A stretch of 64,000 nt of DNA from Arthrobacter sp. M4 (lineage in GTDB: Bacteria > Actinomycetota > Actinomycetes > Actinomycetales > Micrococcaceae): contig NZ_JAIWYX010000007.1 of NCBI RefSeq assembly GCF_020251205.1, positions 248,001 through 312,000 on the forward strand, read 5' to 3'. The notes beneath the pieces were generated by a model. That model was not told the origin of the DNA, searched no databases, and saw only the letters and a list, made by a program, of their open reading frames with translations. The translations under genes and the position numbers were made by a program. Shown here in pieces: positions 8,643 through 17,354 of this stretch. Within the stretch, counting starts at the first letter, position 1, and every line of letters starts with the position of its first letter.

Positions 8643-9533
8643 ATGGCGAAGAGCACCTTGGAAAACACCAACGCCCGGTTGAAAGTCGTTCTGGATGTCC
8701 TCGAAGAGGAGGTGTGGTCAGGTTCGACGCTCAATGCGGGTCAGGTGCTGGCTGAGGCTATCGTTCGTGTCCCGTTCACTGACCACGAAGGAGAGCTGCT
8801 CTCAGGCGGCATCCCGCGTGGACACAAGAACCTGACCACCGCAACGGCCAAGCTGGTCAAGGCTGGCTGGCTCGTGAAGGGCCGCTCTGGCTGGAGCATC
8901 ACCGACGAGGGTCGCAAGGCCACCGTTGCATTCCCCAGCCCAGAGGCTTTTGACGCAGCCCTGACCACCGGTACGCCGGTTCCGGAGGACACCCCGTTGC
9001 CCGCTGAAGCCCCGAAGAAGCCTGTCAAGAAGGTCGCGGCTGCCAAGACCGCGGAGAAGGCAACCGCTAAAGCGGACAAGAAGGCGCCCGCAAAGAAGAC
9101 CGCTTCCAAGGCTGCCCAGGCTGTCGAAAAGGCTGCCGAGGTTCTAGAGGAAGCCGTCGCACCCGTTGCCAAGGCAGTCCGCTCCAGGAAGGCGGCCAAG
9201 GCAAAGGACGAGGCACCCGCTGCTGAACTGGTTCCGCAGCCCGAGGCCGTTGCTGTTGCCGGTAACTTCAACATCCTGCTCGGTTCGCCGGAGGATTGGG
9301 CGCCGCAGTACGACCAGGCGCAGATGGGCTTCGAGGCCGAGAGCCAGGTCTGGAAGATCACTGCAGACCTGCCTGCCGGTGCCTACCTGTTCAAGATCGC
9401 GCTCAACCGCTCCTGGGATGAGAACTACGGAGCCTTCGGCGCTCCCGATGGAGCCAACCACGAGCTTCACCACGCGGGCGGCCCGGTCACAATCACCTAC
9501 AGCCACGCCACGAAGGACATCGTCTTTTCGTAA
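8643..9533 (+). CDS. Winged-helix / Lys-Ala-rich tail / X25 carbohydrate-module fusion protein
   Basis: A 296-residue protein with three parts. Residues 1-105 form a winged-helix-like domain (GIPRGHKNLTTATAKLVKAGWL, then a strand-turn-strand). Residues about 120-195 are a low-complexity histone H1-like Lys/Ala/Pro tail. Residues about 200-296 match the X25 module of pullulanases (VAVAGNFNILLGSPEDWAPQYD, ALNRSWDENYGAFG). The RBS GAAGGAG precedes the ATG. I know of no defined role; a nucleoid-associated or polysaccharide-responsive protein is inference. No signal peptide, so it is cytoplasmic. The downstream sequence is corrupted by homopolymers. Confidence 0.85.
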   Translation: MAKSTLENTNARLKVVLDVLEEEVWSGSTLNAGQVLAEAIVRVPFTDHEGELLSGGIPRGHKNLTTATAKLVKAGWLVKGRSGWSITDEGRKATVAFPSPEAFDAALTTGTPVPEDTPLPAEAPKKPVKKVAAAKTAEKATAKADKKAPAKKTASKAAQAVEKAAEVLEEAVAPVAKAVRSRKAAKAKDEAPAAELVPQPEAVAVAGNFNILLGSPEDWAPQYDQAQMGFEAESQVWKITADLPAGAYLFKIALNRSWDENYGAFGAPDGANHELHHAGGPVTITYSHATKDIVFS

Positions 9534-9571
9534 GGGCGTGGCGGGCGCTCCCATTGCGGGCCCCGTAATTG

Positions 9572-9694
<123 letters not shown>

Positions 9695-9804
9695 TGAATT
9701 GTTATGGGCCACAACTCTTTGGCGGCAATTCGCAATGGATAGGTTCTTGGGGCTCCCGGGGATTCAGAATTAAATGCATTCCTTGCGCTTTGAGGAGGCG
9801 GGGT

Positions 9805-10773
9805 ATGCGCAGGCCACGAGTTCCATTGCCGCATCACGCGCTCCGGCCTGTGGTGGCTGCCTGGATGGCAGCGGTCGTGGTGCTCGCATCTTGCGGGTCG
9901 CCTGTTGTCCAGCCGGGAAGCGAAAGCAGGGGCGAATCCGGCCAAAACGCAGGCATGGGCGACTCAGCGGCGAAGCCTTTGCCTCCGGATTCGACTCCCA
10001 CCCCGCTTGGTGTTCCAGCTAAGCCGGCCGATCCTCCCGTCGGTGCATCGGACCTTCCAGCCGCAGCCGGGCAAATCCAGCAGCCCAACCAGCAAACTGG
10101 ACCAACGCAGAGCAGTGCGCCATCAGCCACACCCAAGCCGACGCCGCAAGCCACCGCAGCCGCCGGTGGCGGAGCCGCCGCCGGGGAAAGCGGAACTGAA
10201 CCTGCTAACAAAACCGGCGTCCCGTCGTCGTGGGTCACCTACCGGACGCCGGATCGGACCTTGGAATTCAACCTTCCGGTGACTTGGCAGGTCGATGAAA
10301 ACGCTGGAACCGCGGCTCCCGGCGGTGTTTACATCCAGGTGTCGAACGCTGCCGGAAAGCCGATGGCGACCCTCCGCACCAACATGGTCACGGGCTCTGA
10401 GTGCGTGCAGCGGTACCCCTACGCAGTGTTCGACCAAGCCAAGATGACCGCACTGGTTCAGGGCGACAGGGTTCCAACGTTCGTCTTCGAAGGGCGCGGT
10501 GACGCAACGGCCGCATCGGCGGATATCGCAACCAGCGCGGCGTATGGCATCACGTCGATTCCGTCACCCACAGGGCAACGGGCCTGCCCCATCTTCCATC
10601 TCTTTACCTGGCCACCGAGCGCAGCGATGTTCGGCGCCCAGTACGACCCCCAGAACAACGCGACACCCGGGGATCCGTCGCTGCCCTATTTGGAAAAGGC
10701 AAAAAACTACGCCGCCACCCAGGAGTACGCGGATATCAAAGCGATGATCACGTCCCTCCGCCCCACCCAATAA
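9805..10773 (+). CDS. Secreted lipoprotein, paralogue of the next gene
   Basis: A 322-residue predicted lipoprotein: basic N-terminus, hydrophobic core and lipobox LASC at about residues 27-30, then a 100-residue Pro/Ala/Ser/Gln linker, then a globular domain (about 140-322) starting WVTYRTPDRTLEFNLPVTW. GAGGAGG lies just before ATG 9805, which selects this start. The globular domain is clearly related to that of the following gene (shared MVTGSEC..YPY and ACPIFH.FTWPPS.AMFG patterns, with conserved Cys). Function unknown; the fold resembles secreted actinobacterial domains that begin with a beta-rich TWxV segment. Confidence 0.82.
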   Translation: MRRPRVPLPHHALRPVVAAWMAAVVVLASCGSPVVQPGSESRGESGQNAGMGDSAAKPLPPDSTPTPLGVPAKPADPPVGASDLPAAAGQIQQPNQQTGPTQSSAPSATPKPTPQATAAAGGGAAAGESGTEPANKTGVPSSWVTYRTPDRTLEFNLPVTWQVDENAGTAAPGGVYIQVSNAAGKPMATLRTNMVTGSECVQRYPYAVFDQAKMTALVQGDRVPTFVFEGRGDATAASADIATSAAYGITSIPSPTGQRACPIFHLFTWPPSAAMFGAQYDPQNNATPGDPSLPYLEKAKNYAATQEYADIKAMITSLRPTQ

Positions 10774-10912
10774 CGAAAACTCGACCGGAAATGCGCTATC
10801 CGTGATCCAGACAACATTTCTATATCGTTTGGATTTACTACTTCCGGCGCGACACTCAGAGCCCCACAATTGAGAAATCACCCGCGGTCTCATGACATTT
10901 CAGGAGATTTAC

Positions 10913-11644
10913 GTGCACCGTTCAGCATTATCCGTGGCCACTTCAGGCGCATTTTTCCTCGCACTCGCCTTGTCCGCCTGCGGACAAGCCACGCCCGGCC
11001 CAGGTTCCACAAGCAGCCCGACGGCGAGCAGCGCCACCACAGCGACGCCGACCGCCACGATGTCGCCGTCGGCCTCAGCTACAGGGACGAGCGCCTCAAC
11101 CTCCGCGTCCTGGAGCAAGTTCACCACGAAGGATGGCAAGCTCAGTTTTGACTACCCCTCAACATGGACCATCAAGGATCCAGCCGGAACTGCCCCGGAG
11201 GGCGGATCATTCGTGACCGTCTCCACAGATAAGGGCAAGCAGGTGGCGACCCTGCGGACCAATGTGGTGACAGGCTCTGAGTGCACCAAGAAGCACCCCT
11301 ACTCAGTCCTGGACACGCAACCTTTGCCGGCACTGGCCCAGGCAGGCGCGACACCCCGCTTCACCTTCGAATCGCGGATGGATTCGAGCGCCAAGGATCC
11401 CGCAAAGATGAACGTTCTCGCTTACGGAATCACGTCGGCACCGGAACCAGCCGGCCCGGATGCATGTCCCATCTTCCACTTCTTCACGTGGCCGCCCAGC
11501 GGGGCGATGTTCGGGGGCGCTTACAACCCGATGGATACAACGGGTGGCGGAATGCCGGGAGTAGATACGCCTGAGGCCTACATGCAGACGCAGGAGTACA
11601 AGGACATCAAGCGGATGATTACATCGCTGAAGCCTGCGTCCTAG
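10913..11644 (+). CDS. Secreted lipoprotein, paralogue of the preceding gene
   Basis: A 243-residue lipoprotein with lipobox LSAC, a short Ser/Thr/Ala linker and a C-terminal domain homologous to that of the upstream gene. An ATG at 10892 is in frame, but AGGAG at 10902-10906 lies downstream of it and 6 nt before GTG 10913, so GTG is the likelier start. Two Cys in the globular domain are shared between the paralogues and may form a disulfide. Tandem duplication is evident; the function is not recognised. Confidence 0.8.
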   Translation: MHRSALSVATSGAFFLALALSACGQATPGPGSTSSPTASSATTATPTATMSPSASATGTSASTSASWSKFTTKDGKLSFDYPSTWTIKDPAGTAPEGGSFVTVSTDKGKQVATLRTNVVTGSECTKKHPYSVLDTQPLPALAQAGATPRFTFESRMDSSAKDPAKMNVLAYGITSAPEPAGPDACPIFHFFTWPPSGAMFGGAYNPMDTTGGGMPGVDTPEAYMQTQEYKDIKRMITSLKPAS

Positions 11645-11670
11645 CCCATGCCATCAGGGCGCACCGCCGA

Positions 11671-11730
11671 TTCGATGGTTCCCTACGCACGCGACGTCCC
11701 TCGACACCGAAGACGCAGGGAACCATCGAA
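11671..11730 (+). terminator. Hairpin with TTCGATGGTTCCCT arms, copy 1
   Basis: The 14-bp arms TTCGATGGTTCCCT (11671-11684) and AGGGAACCATCGAA (11717-11730) are perfect inverse complements. The same arms occur again at 15543-15602. It follows the lipoprotein gene and probably ends that transcript. Confidence 0.65.
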
Positions 11731-11805
11731 CTGACCAATCTTGACAAAGGTCTGGCGTCGGCAGGGCCCCTGTTAGTGCGTGGACCCCGAGGCTAGATTT
11801 GGACC

Positions 11806-12120
11806 ATGGTCAGTTGGAGAAGGTCCAGACCGCAAGCATCCCCGCCGGAGGTGCGACTCACCGCCCGCGTTGTTGGAATGGTCCAGGGCGTCGGCTTCCG
11901 GTACCGCACCGCGATGAAGGCTTACGAACTCTCTCTCACGGGAACTGTGAAAAACAACGACGACGGTTCGGTTGGCGTGGTTGCGGAGGGCACCACAGAC
12001 GCCGTGGACCAGTTCGTGGATTGGCTAAACTCACCACGCGCTCCCGGTCGGGTGGCAAAAGTCGAGCAGTCAACGTCGCCAGCGTCGGGGGAATTCACGG
12101 ACTTCGACATCATCGCCTAG
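11806..12120 (+). CDS. acyP: Acylphosphatase
   Basis: A small enzyme (104 residues) hydrolysing acyl phosphates. The family phosphate-binding loop GMVQGVGFRYRT carries the catalytic Arg, and the catalytic Asn lies in GTVKNNDDGSVGV. The protein is slightly longer than the usual 90-95 residues, with a basic N-terminal extension, so translation might begin a little downstream. It is a single-gene unit ending in a stem-loop shared with the convergent ribokinase gene. Confidence 0.92.
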   Translation: MVSWRRSRPQASPPEVRLTARVVGMVQGVGFRYRTAMKAYELSLTGTVKNNDDGSVGVVAEGTTDAVDQFVDWLNSPRAPGRVAKVEQSTSPASGEFTDFDIIA

Positions 12121-12166
12121 CTAAGGCCGCACACCCCGGATTCTGCAGTAACGACCCAGTAGCTTG

Positions 12167-12214
12167 CTCCAAGTTTTCTCCAAATCCGAATTGGGACTTG
12201 GAGAGAACTTGGAG
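12167..12214 (+). terminator. 17-bp stem-loop between convergent genes
   Basis: Arms 12167-12183 and 12198-12214 pair over 17 positions; the only irregular pair, U12176-G205 (12205), is a wobble in the plus transcript, favouring the acylphosphatase direction. The 101-bp gap between the two genes holds nothing else. Confidence 0.6.
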
Positions 12215-12221
12215 AAAGTTT

Positions 12222-13085
12222 TCACCGGGTTGGCGCTGCGGCGGCCACGTAGTGTTGCAATTCCTTCAGGGCAGGCTGCGAAGAAGCATCCCTCACGGCG
12301 TCCGCGCCCACGGCATTCGCCACGGCGAGCGCCTGCGAGTAGTCCAACCCAGAGCGCAGCGCCAGAACCAACGCGGCACAGAAAGCGTCCCCGGCACCAA
12401 TGGTGTTGGCCACATCGAGCACCACCACGCCAGCAGCCTCCGCTACTCGAACACCGCGCTCGTAAATTGCTGCTCCGTCCGCGCCATACGTCACGGCAAC
12501 CAATGCAGCGTCGCGCAGTTCCGGGATCAGCTCGTATTCTGTCTCGTTGACGATCACCAGGTCGCAGCGTTCCAGCAGCTCAGCGGGCAACGGCATGGCA
12601 GGAGCAGCGTTCAAGGCGAAGAAACCCCGTGCCGCACGCGCGGCCTCCAGCACAACTGACATGTCCACCTCGAGCTGGCAGAGCACCGCCTCGTCCTCGC
12701 CAAACTCAACCCCAGCAACAGAAACTTCAGCGTTCGCGCCGGGGCAGACAACAATCGAGTTCTCTCCCTGGCTGTCCACCAGTACCAGGGCGGTGCCCGT
12801 CGCGGCGTCCACGCGGGCCACGTCGGTTGTGTCGACACCCACCGCAGCCATTGCGTCCAGAAGGTTCCTGCCGGCGTCGTCCATTCCTACGGCACCCACC
12901 ATGCGCGAGCGGCCAGCGAGGCGCGCGGCGGCTACCGCTTGGTTGGCGCCCTTGCCGCCGGGCTGCTGTCGGAGGACTGCGCCGCCGATGGTCTCGCCCG
13001 GCAGGGGGAGGCGGCTGGCGGTGGCGGTGATGTCGAGGTTGATGCTGCCCACAACCGTGAGCGCAGGGTGGTGCGTGGTGTTCAT
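12222..13085 (-). CDS. rbsK: Ribokinase (PfkB family)
   Basis: Phosphorylates D-ribose to ribose 5-phosphate. The 287-residue protein has the PfkB signature 1 region (QPGGKGANQAVAAARL) near residue 45 and the signature 2 region DVANTIGAGDAFCAAL with catalytic Asp 233. It lies 33 bp downstream of the GntR regulator on the same strand. With the nucleoside hydrolase encoded on the other strand it would feed ribose from nucleosides into the pentose phosphate pathway. The C-terminal lid is slightly short compared with E. coli RbsK (about 309 residues). Confidence 0.92.
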   Translation of the reverse strand: MNTTHHPALTVVGSINLDITATASRLPLPGETIGGAVLRQQPGGKGANQAVAAARLAGRSRMVGAVGMDDAGRNLLDAMAAVGVDTTDVARVDAATGTALVLVDSQGENSIVVCPGANAEVSVAGVEFGEDEAVLCQLEVDMSVVLEAARAARGFFALNAAPAMPLPAELLERCDLVIVNETEYELIPELRDAALVAVTYGADGAAIYERGVRVAEAAGVVVLDVANTIGAGDAFCAALVLALRSGLDYSQALAVANAVGADAVRDASSQPALKELQHYVAAAAPTR

Positions 13086-13118
13086 GGTGTTCCGTTTCGA
13101 ACTGGGGACAGAAAAAAT

Positions 13119-13901
13119 TCAGGAGGACTGGATGACGGAGAGGTGGCCGGCCTTCGCAGCCACCAGGCATTTGGCGAGGTAGTAGGGCGAGCCGGCACGG
13201 CGCACATACTGGGTGAGAACCAGGACAGGATCGGACGGCCGCAGTGCGAGCAACTTGGCACGGCTCGGTCCGACGGTACTGAGGCTGATTTCGCATTCAC
13301 CCGGACCCAATTGCTGCCCGGGCAACCCACTGAGGACTTCGAGCAGTGTGGAGGCTCCCAGCGAACTGCTCGCGGGGCCGTCGACGGCGGCAGTTAGTTC
13401 GGGTGTGTCTTCCGGCGTCGCGGGGATGTGCTCCTGCAGGTGGGCGATCGGCTCGCCGTCGCGGATGAGGACGCTCTCCCAAAGCCAGCAGTCGACGTCA
13501 GGTTCCACACCCACGCCCGGCGCCACGAATTCCGACGCCGGCTGCCGCTCAGCGGCGACACGCCGCACCTGGAGGTTTTGCTCTGCCCCGCCGAGGAGCT
13601 GGTCGAACGGTCGGATGCGCTCGATGCCGATGCGGGGGAGCGAGTCGGCCACAAAACGACCCACTCCACGCCGGGCCCTTGTGAGGCCGTCTTCTTCGAG
13701 CAGCATCAGCGCTTCCCGGATTACGGTTCGGCTGACGTCCATCATGACGCCCAACTCGGTTTCGGTGGGCAGGAGCGATCCAGGAGGCAGCAGTTTGGTG
13801 CGGATTGCCTCGGCGATGCGCGAGTAGGCGGCCACACGCAGGGGCAGTCCCGGCTGCGGGGTGATGGGTCGGGACAGGAACTTGACGGCGTTGTCGCTCA
13901 C
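13119..13901 (-). CDS. GntR-family transcriptional regulator (HutC-like effector domain)
   Basis: A 260-residue regulator: N-terminal winged helix (residues about 20-90; LLPTETELGVMMDVSRTVIREALMLLEEDGL) and a C-terminal UTRA/HutC-type ligand domain. The DNA-binding helix is standard GntR. It heads the operon with ribokinase and diverges from the MFS transporter. The 156-bp gap holds a palindrome (13960-13973) fitting a GntR operator. Control of nucleoside or ribose use is inferred from the neighbours. Confidence 0.88.
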   Translation of the reverse strand: MSDNAVKFLSRPITPQPGLPLRVAAYSRIAEAIRTKLLPPGSLLPTETELGVMMDVSRTVIREALMLLEEDGLTRARRGVGRFVADSLPRIGIERIRPFDQLLGGAEQNLQVRRVAAERQPASEFVAPGVGVEPDVDCWLWESVLIRDGEPIAHLQEHIPATPEDTPELTAAVDGPASSSLGASTLLEVLSGLPGQQLGPGECEISLSTVGPSRAKLLALRPSDPVLVLTQYVRRAGSPYYLAKCLVAAKAGHLSVIQSS

Positions 13902-13959
13902 AGGGCCTCACTCAATCTGGGTTGGTGCCACTGTACCGGAAAAGTTGCACAGGTTAGTA

Positions 13960-13973
13960 ATACATGCTTGTAT
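13960..13973. promoter_or_regulatory. Candidate GntR operator in divergent region
   Basis: ATACA-TGCT-TGTAT, a perfect 5-bp inverted repeat, overlaps a TATAAC -10-like hexamer (13971-13976) for the transporter gene and lies 58 bp from the GntR start. Such spacing and symmetry fit GntR-type sites. Confidence 0.5.
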
Positions 13974-14057
13974 AACAACTCACATCTACATCGCGCCCTT
14001 CCCAAGAAGCCCTGTCAGGACCGGATAGCAAGCGCGAATCGGACAAAGGAGTTTGAT

Positions 14058-15521
14058 GTGAACATCCCCAACACTGTTACCGCGGACCCAGTAAGCGCTG
14101 ATACTAGTGGCGACGCGACCGCCGTCGGCGTTCATCCAGTTGCCCCCGCCAAAGCCCGCGTCGAAGGGCGCGCCGCCGCATTCCTCATCACCACGCTGGT
14201 CCTCGCAGTTTTGTCCTTCCAGCTCAATGCCAGCATGATCACTCCTGCCCTCCCGCACATCGGCGAGTTCTTCGGCGCGACGCCCGAGGCCGTGGCGCAG
14301 GTCCAGTCGATGTTCTTCCTGGCCGGTGCCATTGCCGGTCCCGTGATAGGTCGCTGGAGTGACTTCATCGGCCGAAAGACTGCGCTGCTATTGGTCCTTG
14401 GCATCATGGGCGCCGGGACCGTGCTGTGCGTTGTAGCGCCGAGCCTGCCGCTGCTGGTTGCCGGCCGCTTCATGCAGGGCGTGTCCAGCGCGATCTTCGC
14501 TCTGTCCTACATCCTCCTCAACGAGAACCTGCCCGCCCGGCTCTTCGGTACGTCCGTGGGCATCATTGCCGCGATCAACGGGGGAGTGGGCGGTGTCGAC
14601 GGTTACTTCGGCGGGCTCATGGCTGAGACCCTGGGCTTCCAGTCGATCTTCGTCGCCGTGCTGGTGCTGGCCGTGATCGCGGCGGTGTGCGTCATCAAGG
14701 TGGTTCCGGGCGGCCGACCGGAAACGGCCACCGGCCGTATGGACTGGTGGGGTGCCGGATCGCTCTCCGTGTTCCTGGTCTTCATCACGTACTTCGTGAC
14801 CACCGGTTCCTCCGCCGGCTGGACCGCCCCCACTACCTTGGCCCTTCTTGCTGGCAGTGTTGCGTCCTTCACCGCGTTCTGGCTTATCGAAAAGCGCCGT
14901 TCGACGCCGTTGGTCGCCGTCCATCACCTGCGGTCGCGCCAGGTCTGGCCGGTTATCGCGACGACGGTCCTCACCCTTGCGGGCATCTTCGCCATCATCA
15001 ACTTCACGGTGGTGCTGCTCAGTCAGGACAAGACCGGTGGTTTCGGCTTGAGTGCATCAGTGTCGGCGCTGTTGTTCCTGACGCCTGCCGCATTGATCGG
15101 CGTGTTCGCCGCGCCGCTGGCGGGCTGGATCGCCGACCGTCGTGGCTGGATCAAGACCGTCCGCGTGGGCACCTTGGCGAGCTTGGCCTGCGCAATTGTT
15201 GCCGCCTTGTTCGCTGACAACCAGATCCTTGTGCTGGTTGCCATTGCCTCCCTGGGCATCTTCTACAACGGCTTCTTCCTGACCTCGATCAACGGCCTGT
15301 CCGTCCTGCTCTCGCCCAAGGAAGCGCCCGCCGCCCTCGCCTCCATCAACGGCGCCTCGTTCGGCATCGGCGCGAGCCTCGGCGTGGTGGTGGTGGCACC
15401 GTTCGCCGGACTTGGAACCGCTGAGGGGTATTCCACGGCCCTGTGGATCTCCGTTGGCATCACCGTGCTCGCCTTTGTGGTCAGCCTGTTCATCGCTGCG
15501 CCGAAGGGCGAGAAGCTCTAG
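14058..15521 (+). CDS. MFS transporter, probably for ribonucleosides
   Basis: A 487-residue major facilitator protein with about 14 predicted helices, resembling the DHA2 type (SMITPALPHIGEFFGATPEAVAQVQSMF; GRWSDFIGRKTALLL as motif A). An upstream extension of the frame is unlikely: AAAGGA at 14045-14050 sets the GTG at 14058, giving a 38-residue cytoplasmic N-terminus. Neighbouring GntR, ribokinase and nucleoside hydrolase genes suggest uptake of nucleosides or ribose. The specificity is inference; many DHA2 proteins are drug exporters. Confidence 0.85.
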   Translation: MNIPNTVTADPVSADTSGDATAVGVHPVAPAKARVEGRAAAFLITTLVLAVLSFQLNASMITPALPHIGEFFGATPEAVAQVQSMFFLAGAIAGPVIGRWSDFIGRKTALLLVLGIMGAGTVLCVVAPSLPLLVAGRFMQGVSSAIFALSYILLNENLPARLFGTSVGIIAAINGGVGGVDGYFGGLMAETLGFQSIFVAVLVLAVIAAVCVIKVVPGGRPETATGRMDWWGAGSLSVFLVFITYFVTTGSSAGWTAPTTLALLAGSVASFTAFWLIEKRRSTPLVAVHHLRSRQVWPVIATTVLTLAGIFAIINFTVVLLSQDKTGGFGLSASVSALLFLTPAALIGVFAAPLAGWIADRRGWIKTVRVGTLASLACAIVAALFADNQILVLVAIASLGIFYNGFFLTSINGLSVLLSPKEAPAALASINGASFGIGASLGVVVVAPFAGLGTAEGYSTALWISVGITVLAFVVSLFIAAPKGEKL

Positions 15522-15542
15522 CCCGGTATTCTCTTTCTCCGT

Positions 15543-15602
15543 TTCGATGGTTCCCTGCGCACACGATGCTTCGCACCATCCGATGCTCAGGGAACCATCG
15601 AA
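15543..15602 (+). terminator. Hairpin with TTCGATGGTTCCCT arms, copy 2
   Basis: The arms 15543-15556 and 15589-15602 are identical to those of the hairpin at 11671, and the flank after the right arm (CTG) is shared too. It separates the transporter from the nucleoside hydrolase and could reduce read-through between them. Confidence 0.65.
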
Positions 15603-15713
15603 CTGGCCAGTCCGACGCCGGTCGGCCGCCGAGGTGTGCAATGCGCGTGTGGCGCGTGCCGCCGTCGTACTTCCCCGACTCCCCAACCGCACCCCCTCCG
15701 AAAGTAGGAACCC

Positions 15714-16709
15714 ATGACCCAGAGCACTGCCAGCCCCTTCTATCTCGATTGCGACACCGGAATCGACGACGCTCTCGCCCTCGCTTATCTGCTGGCCTCG
15801 CCGCGCGCTGAGCTGGTGGGTATCGGGACCGTGAGCGGCAACATCGGCGCGGCCGGGGGAGCGCGGAACACGCTGGACCTTCTGCACCTTGCAGGGCAGC
15901 CGGACATCCCCGTGGCTGTTGGTGCGCACGATCCCCAAGTCGGGACCTTTCACGGTGGTGCTCCGCACGTGCATGGAGTCAACGGGATTGGTGAGGTGGA
16001 GTTGCCGACGTCGGACCGCGAGACTGTTGCGGAGTCGGCGGCCGAGCTGCTGGTGCGCCTAGCGCGGCAGTTCCCGGGTGAGCTGCGGGTGGTCGCGATC
16101 GGTCCACTGACCAACATCGCGGAGGCGCTGCGGCTGGAACCCGAGCTGCCCAGGCTGGTAGCGGACGTCACCATCATGGGTGGTGCCGCGCTGGTGCCCG
16201 GGAATATGACTCCGGTTGCGGAAGCTAACATCGTCAATGACCCGGAGGCTGCCGCTGAGGTGTTTGCCGCCGACTGGAACGTCACTCTCGTGCCCTTGGA
16301 TGTCACCATGACCAACGTCCTGGAGGAATCGCACCGGCAGGAATTGCTGTCTGCCGGCCACGCCGTTCCGCAGGCACTGGGCGAGATGCTCGGCTATTAC
16401 TTCGGCTTCTATGTGAGCCAGTTCGGCCGCGAGTGCTCGGCCATGCACGATCCGCTCGCCGCCGCGATTGCCGTTGGCGGTGTGGAGCTTGCCGTGGCGC
16501 CAGTGGTTCACGTGGAGGTGGACACCACCCACGGACCGGGTCGCGGCCAGACTGTGTGCGATCTCCGCGGGATCTACCAGGGATACCCCGCTGTGGAGGG
16601 TGCCCGCTGTCGGGTGGTGCTTTCGCTGGCCGAGGAGTTCGCGCCGCACATGCTTGAGGTGCTCGCGTCGCGCTGGCCTGCTGTTCGCCCTGAAGGCGCA
16701 GCCGCCTAG
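15714..16709 (+). CDS. Inosine-uridine preferring nucleoside hydrolase
   Basis: Cleaves the N-glycosidic bond of ribonucleosides to give base and ribose. The calcium-binding N-terminal cluster DCDTGIDDA is present (Asp 12, 14, 18, 19), as are the conserved IGPLTNIA segment and the C-terminal MHDPLAAA with the last metal-binding Asp. Length 331 is normal. It follows the MFS transporter after a hairpin and a short gap. The product ribose is the substrate of the ribokinase encoded at 12222-13085. Confidence 0.93.
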   Translation: MTQSTASPFYLDCDTGIDDALALAYLLASPRAELVGIGTVSGNIGAAGGARNTLDLLHLAGQPDIPVAVGAHDPQVGTFHGGAPHVHGVNGIGEVELPTSDRETVAESAAELLVRLARQFPGELRVVAIGPLTNIAEALRLEPELPRLVADVTIMGGAALVPGNMTPVAEANIVNDPEAAAEVFAADWNVTLVPLDVTMTNVLEESHRQELLSAGHAVPQALGEMLGYYFGFYVSQFGRECSAMHDPLAAAIAVGGVELAVAPVVHVEVDTTHGPGRGQTVCDLRGIYQGYPAVEGARCRVVLSLAEEFAPHMLEVLASRWPAVRPEGAAA

Positions 16710-16729
16710 CGTCGGCGCTTGCTTTGACT

Positions 16730-16761
16730 CCCGCCGTCGGGTTGAAAATCCCGACGGCGGG
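16730..16761 (+). terminator. Terminator after nucleoside hydrolase
   Basis: Perfect 12-bp stem CCCGCCGTCGGG (16730-16741) / CCCGACGGCGGG (16750-16761) with an 8-nt A/T-rich loop, 20 bp after the stop codon. Confidence 0.75.
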
Positions 16762-16895
16762 TGGTGCCGCGCTGCTGTCTGATGGGCGGCCGCGCGGCGC
16801 CCTTGGGTTCCCAGGACTGCTACGGTCGGAAACAACACCGTGCCGACAGTTGTTAGCAGTAAGTGCTGAACAAGCCGCAAACAAAAGGAGCCCGC

Positions 16896-17249
16896 ATGAA
16901 CGACATCACCATCCAACACAATCCCGAGCGCGAGCGATTTGAAGTGCTCATTGCCGGAAACGTCATTGGTAAAGCCGCGTACAAGACCTTCGACAGCGGG
17001 GAAAAGGTCCAGCGGATTTTCTACCACACGGTCATCAACGAGGAATACGGTGGCCAAGGCCTTGCTGGCAAGCTCGCCACCGTGGCTCTCGACGAAACCG
17101 TTGCGGCTGGTCTCAGGATTGTGCCGGTGTGTCCGTTCATCAAGAAATTCCTCACCAAGCACCCGGAGTATGCCGCGAGCGTAACCGCTGTGACGCCTGC
17201 GCACCTGGAGTTCTTGGATTCGGCACTTGAGCAAAGGACTCGGGCCTAA
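16896..17249 (+). CDS. GNAT-fold N-acetyltransferase domain protein (COG2388 type)
   Basis: A small 117-residue acetyltransferase-like protein. The pattern INEEYGGQGLAGKLATVALDE is the acetyl-CoA-binding R/Q-x-x-G-x-G/A loop, and VPVCPFIKKFLTKHPEYA is the conserved C-terminal segment of this minimal GNAT family. AAAGGAG at 16884-16890 selects ATG 16896 over the in-frame upstream start. The acceptor substrate is unknown. It is a single-gene unit. Confidence 0.87.
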   Translation: MNDITIQHNPERERFEVLIAGNVIGKAAYKTFDSGEKVQRIFYHTVINEEYGGQGLAGKLATVALDETVAAGLRIVPVCPFIKKFLTKHPEYAASVTAVTPAHLEFLDSALEQRTRA

Positions 17250-17354
17250 GTCGGTCCCTAGGTCCAAACCGAGGCGGCGCGGCAGCCGACGCAGCTGTCA
17301 CGCCGCCGTCGTTGACTCCCGTCCCAACCCACGCTTTCCGCACGCCACGAGTCC

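Noticed and set aside
16059..17267. 402-codon minus-strand frame
   Set aside because: It covers the nucleoside hydrolase and the acetyltransferase on the opposite strand; composition is that of a GC-rich shadow and no motif is visible.
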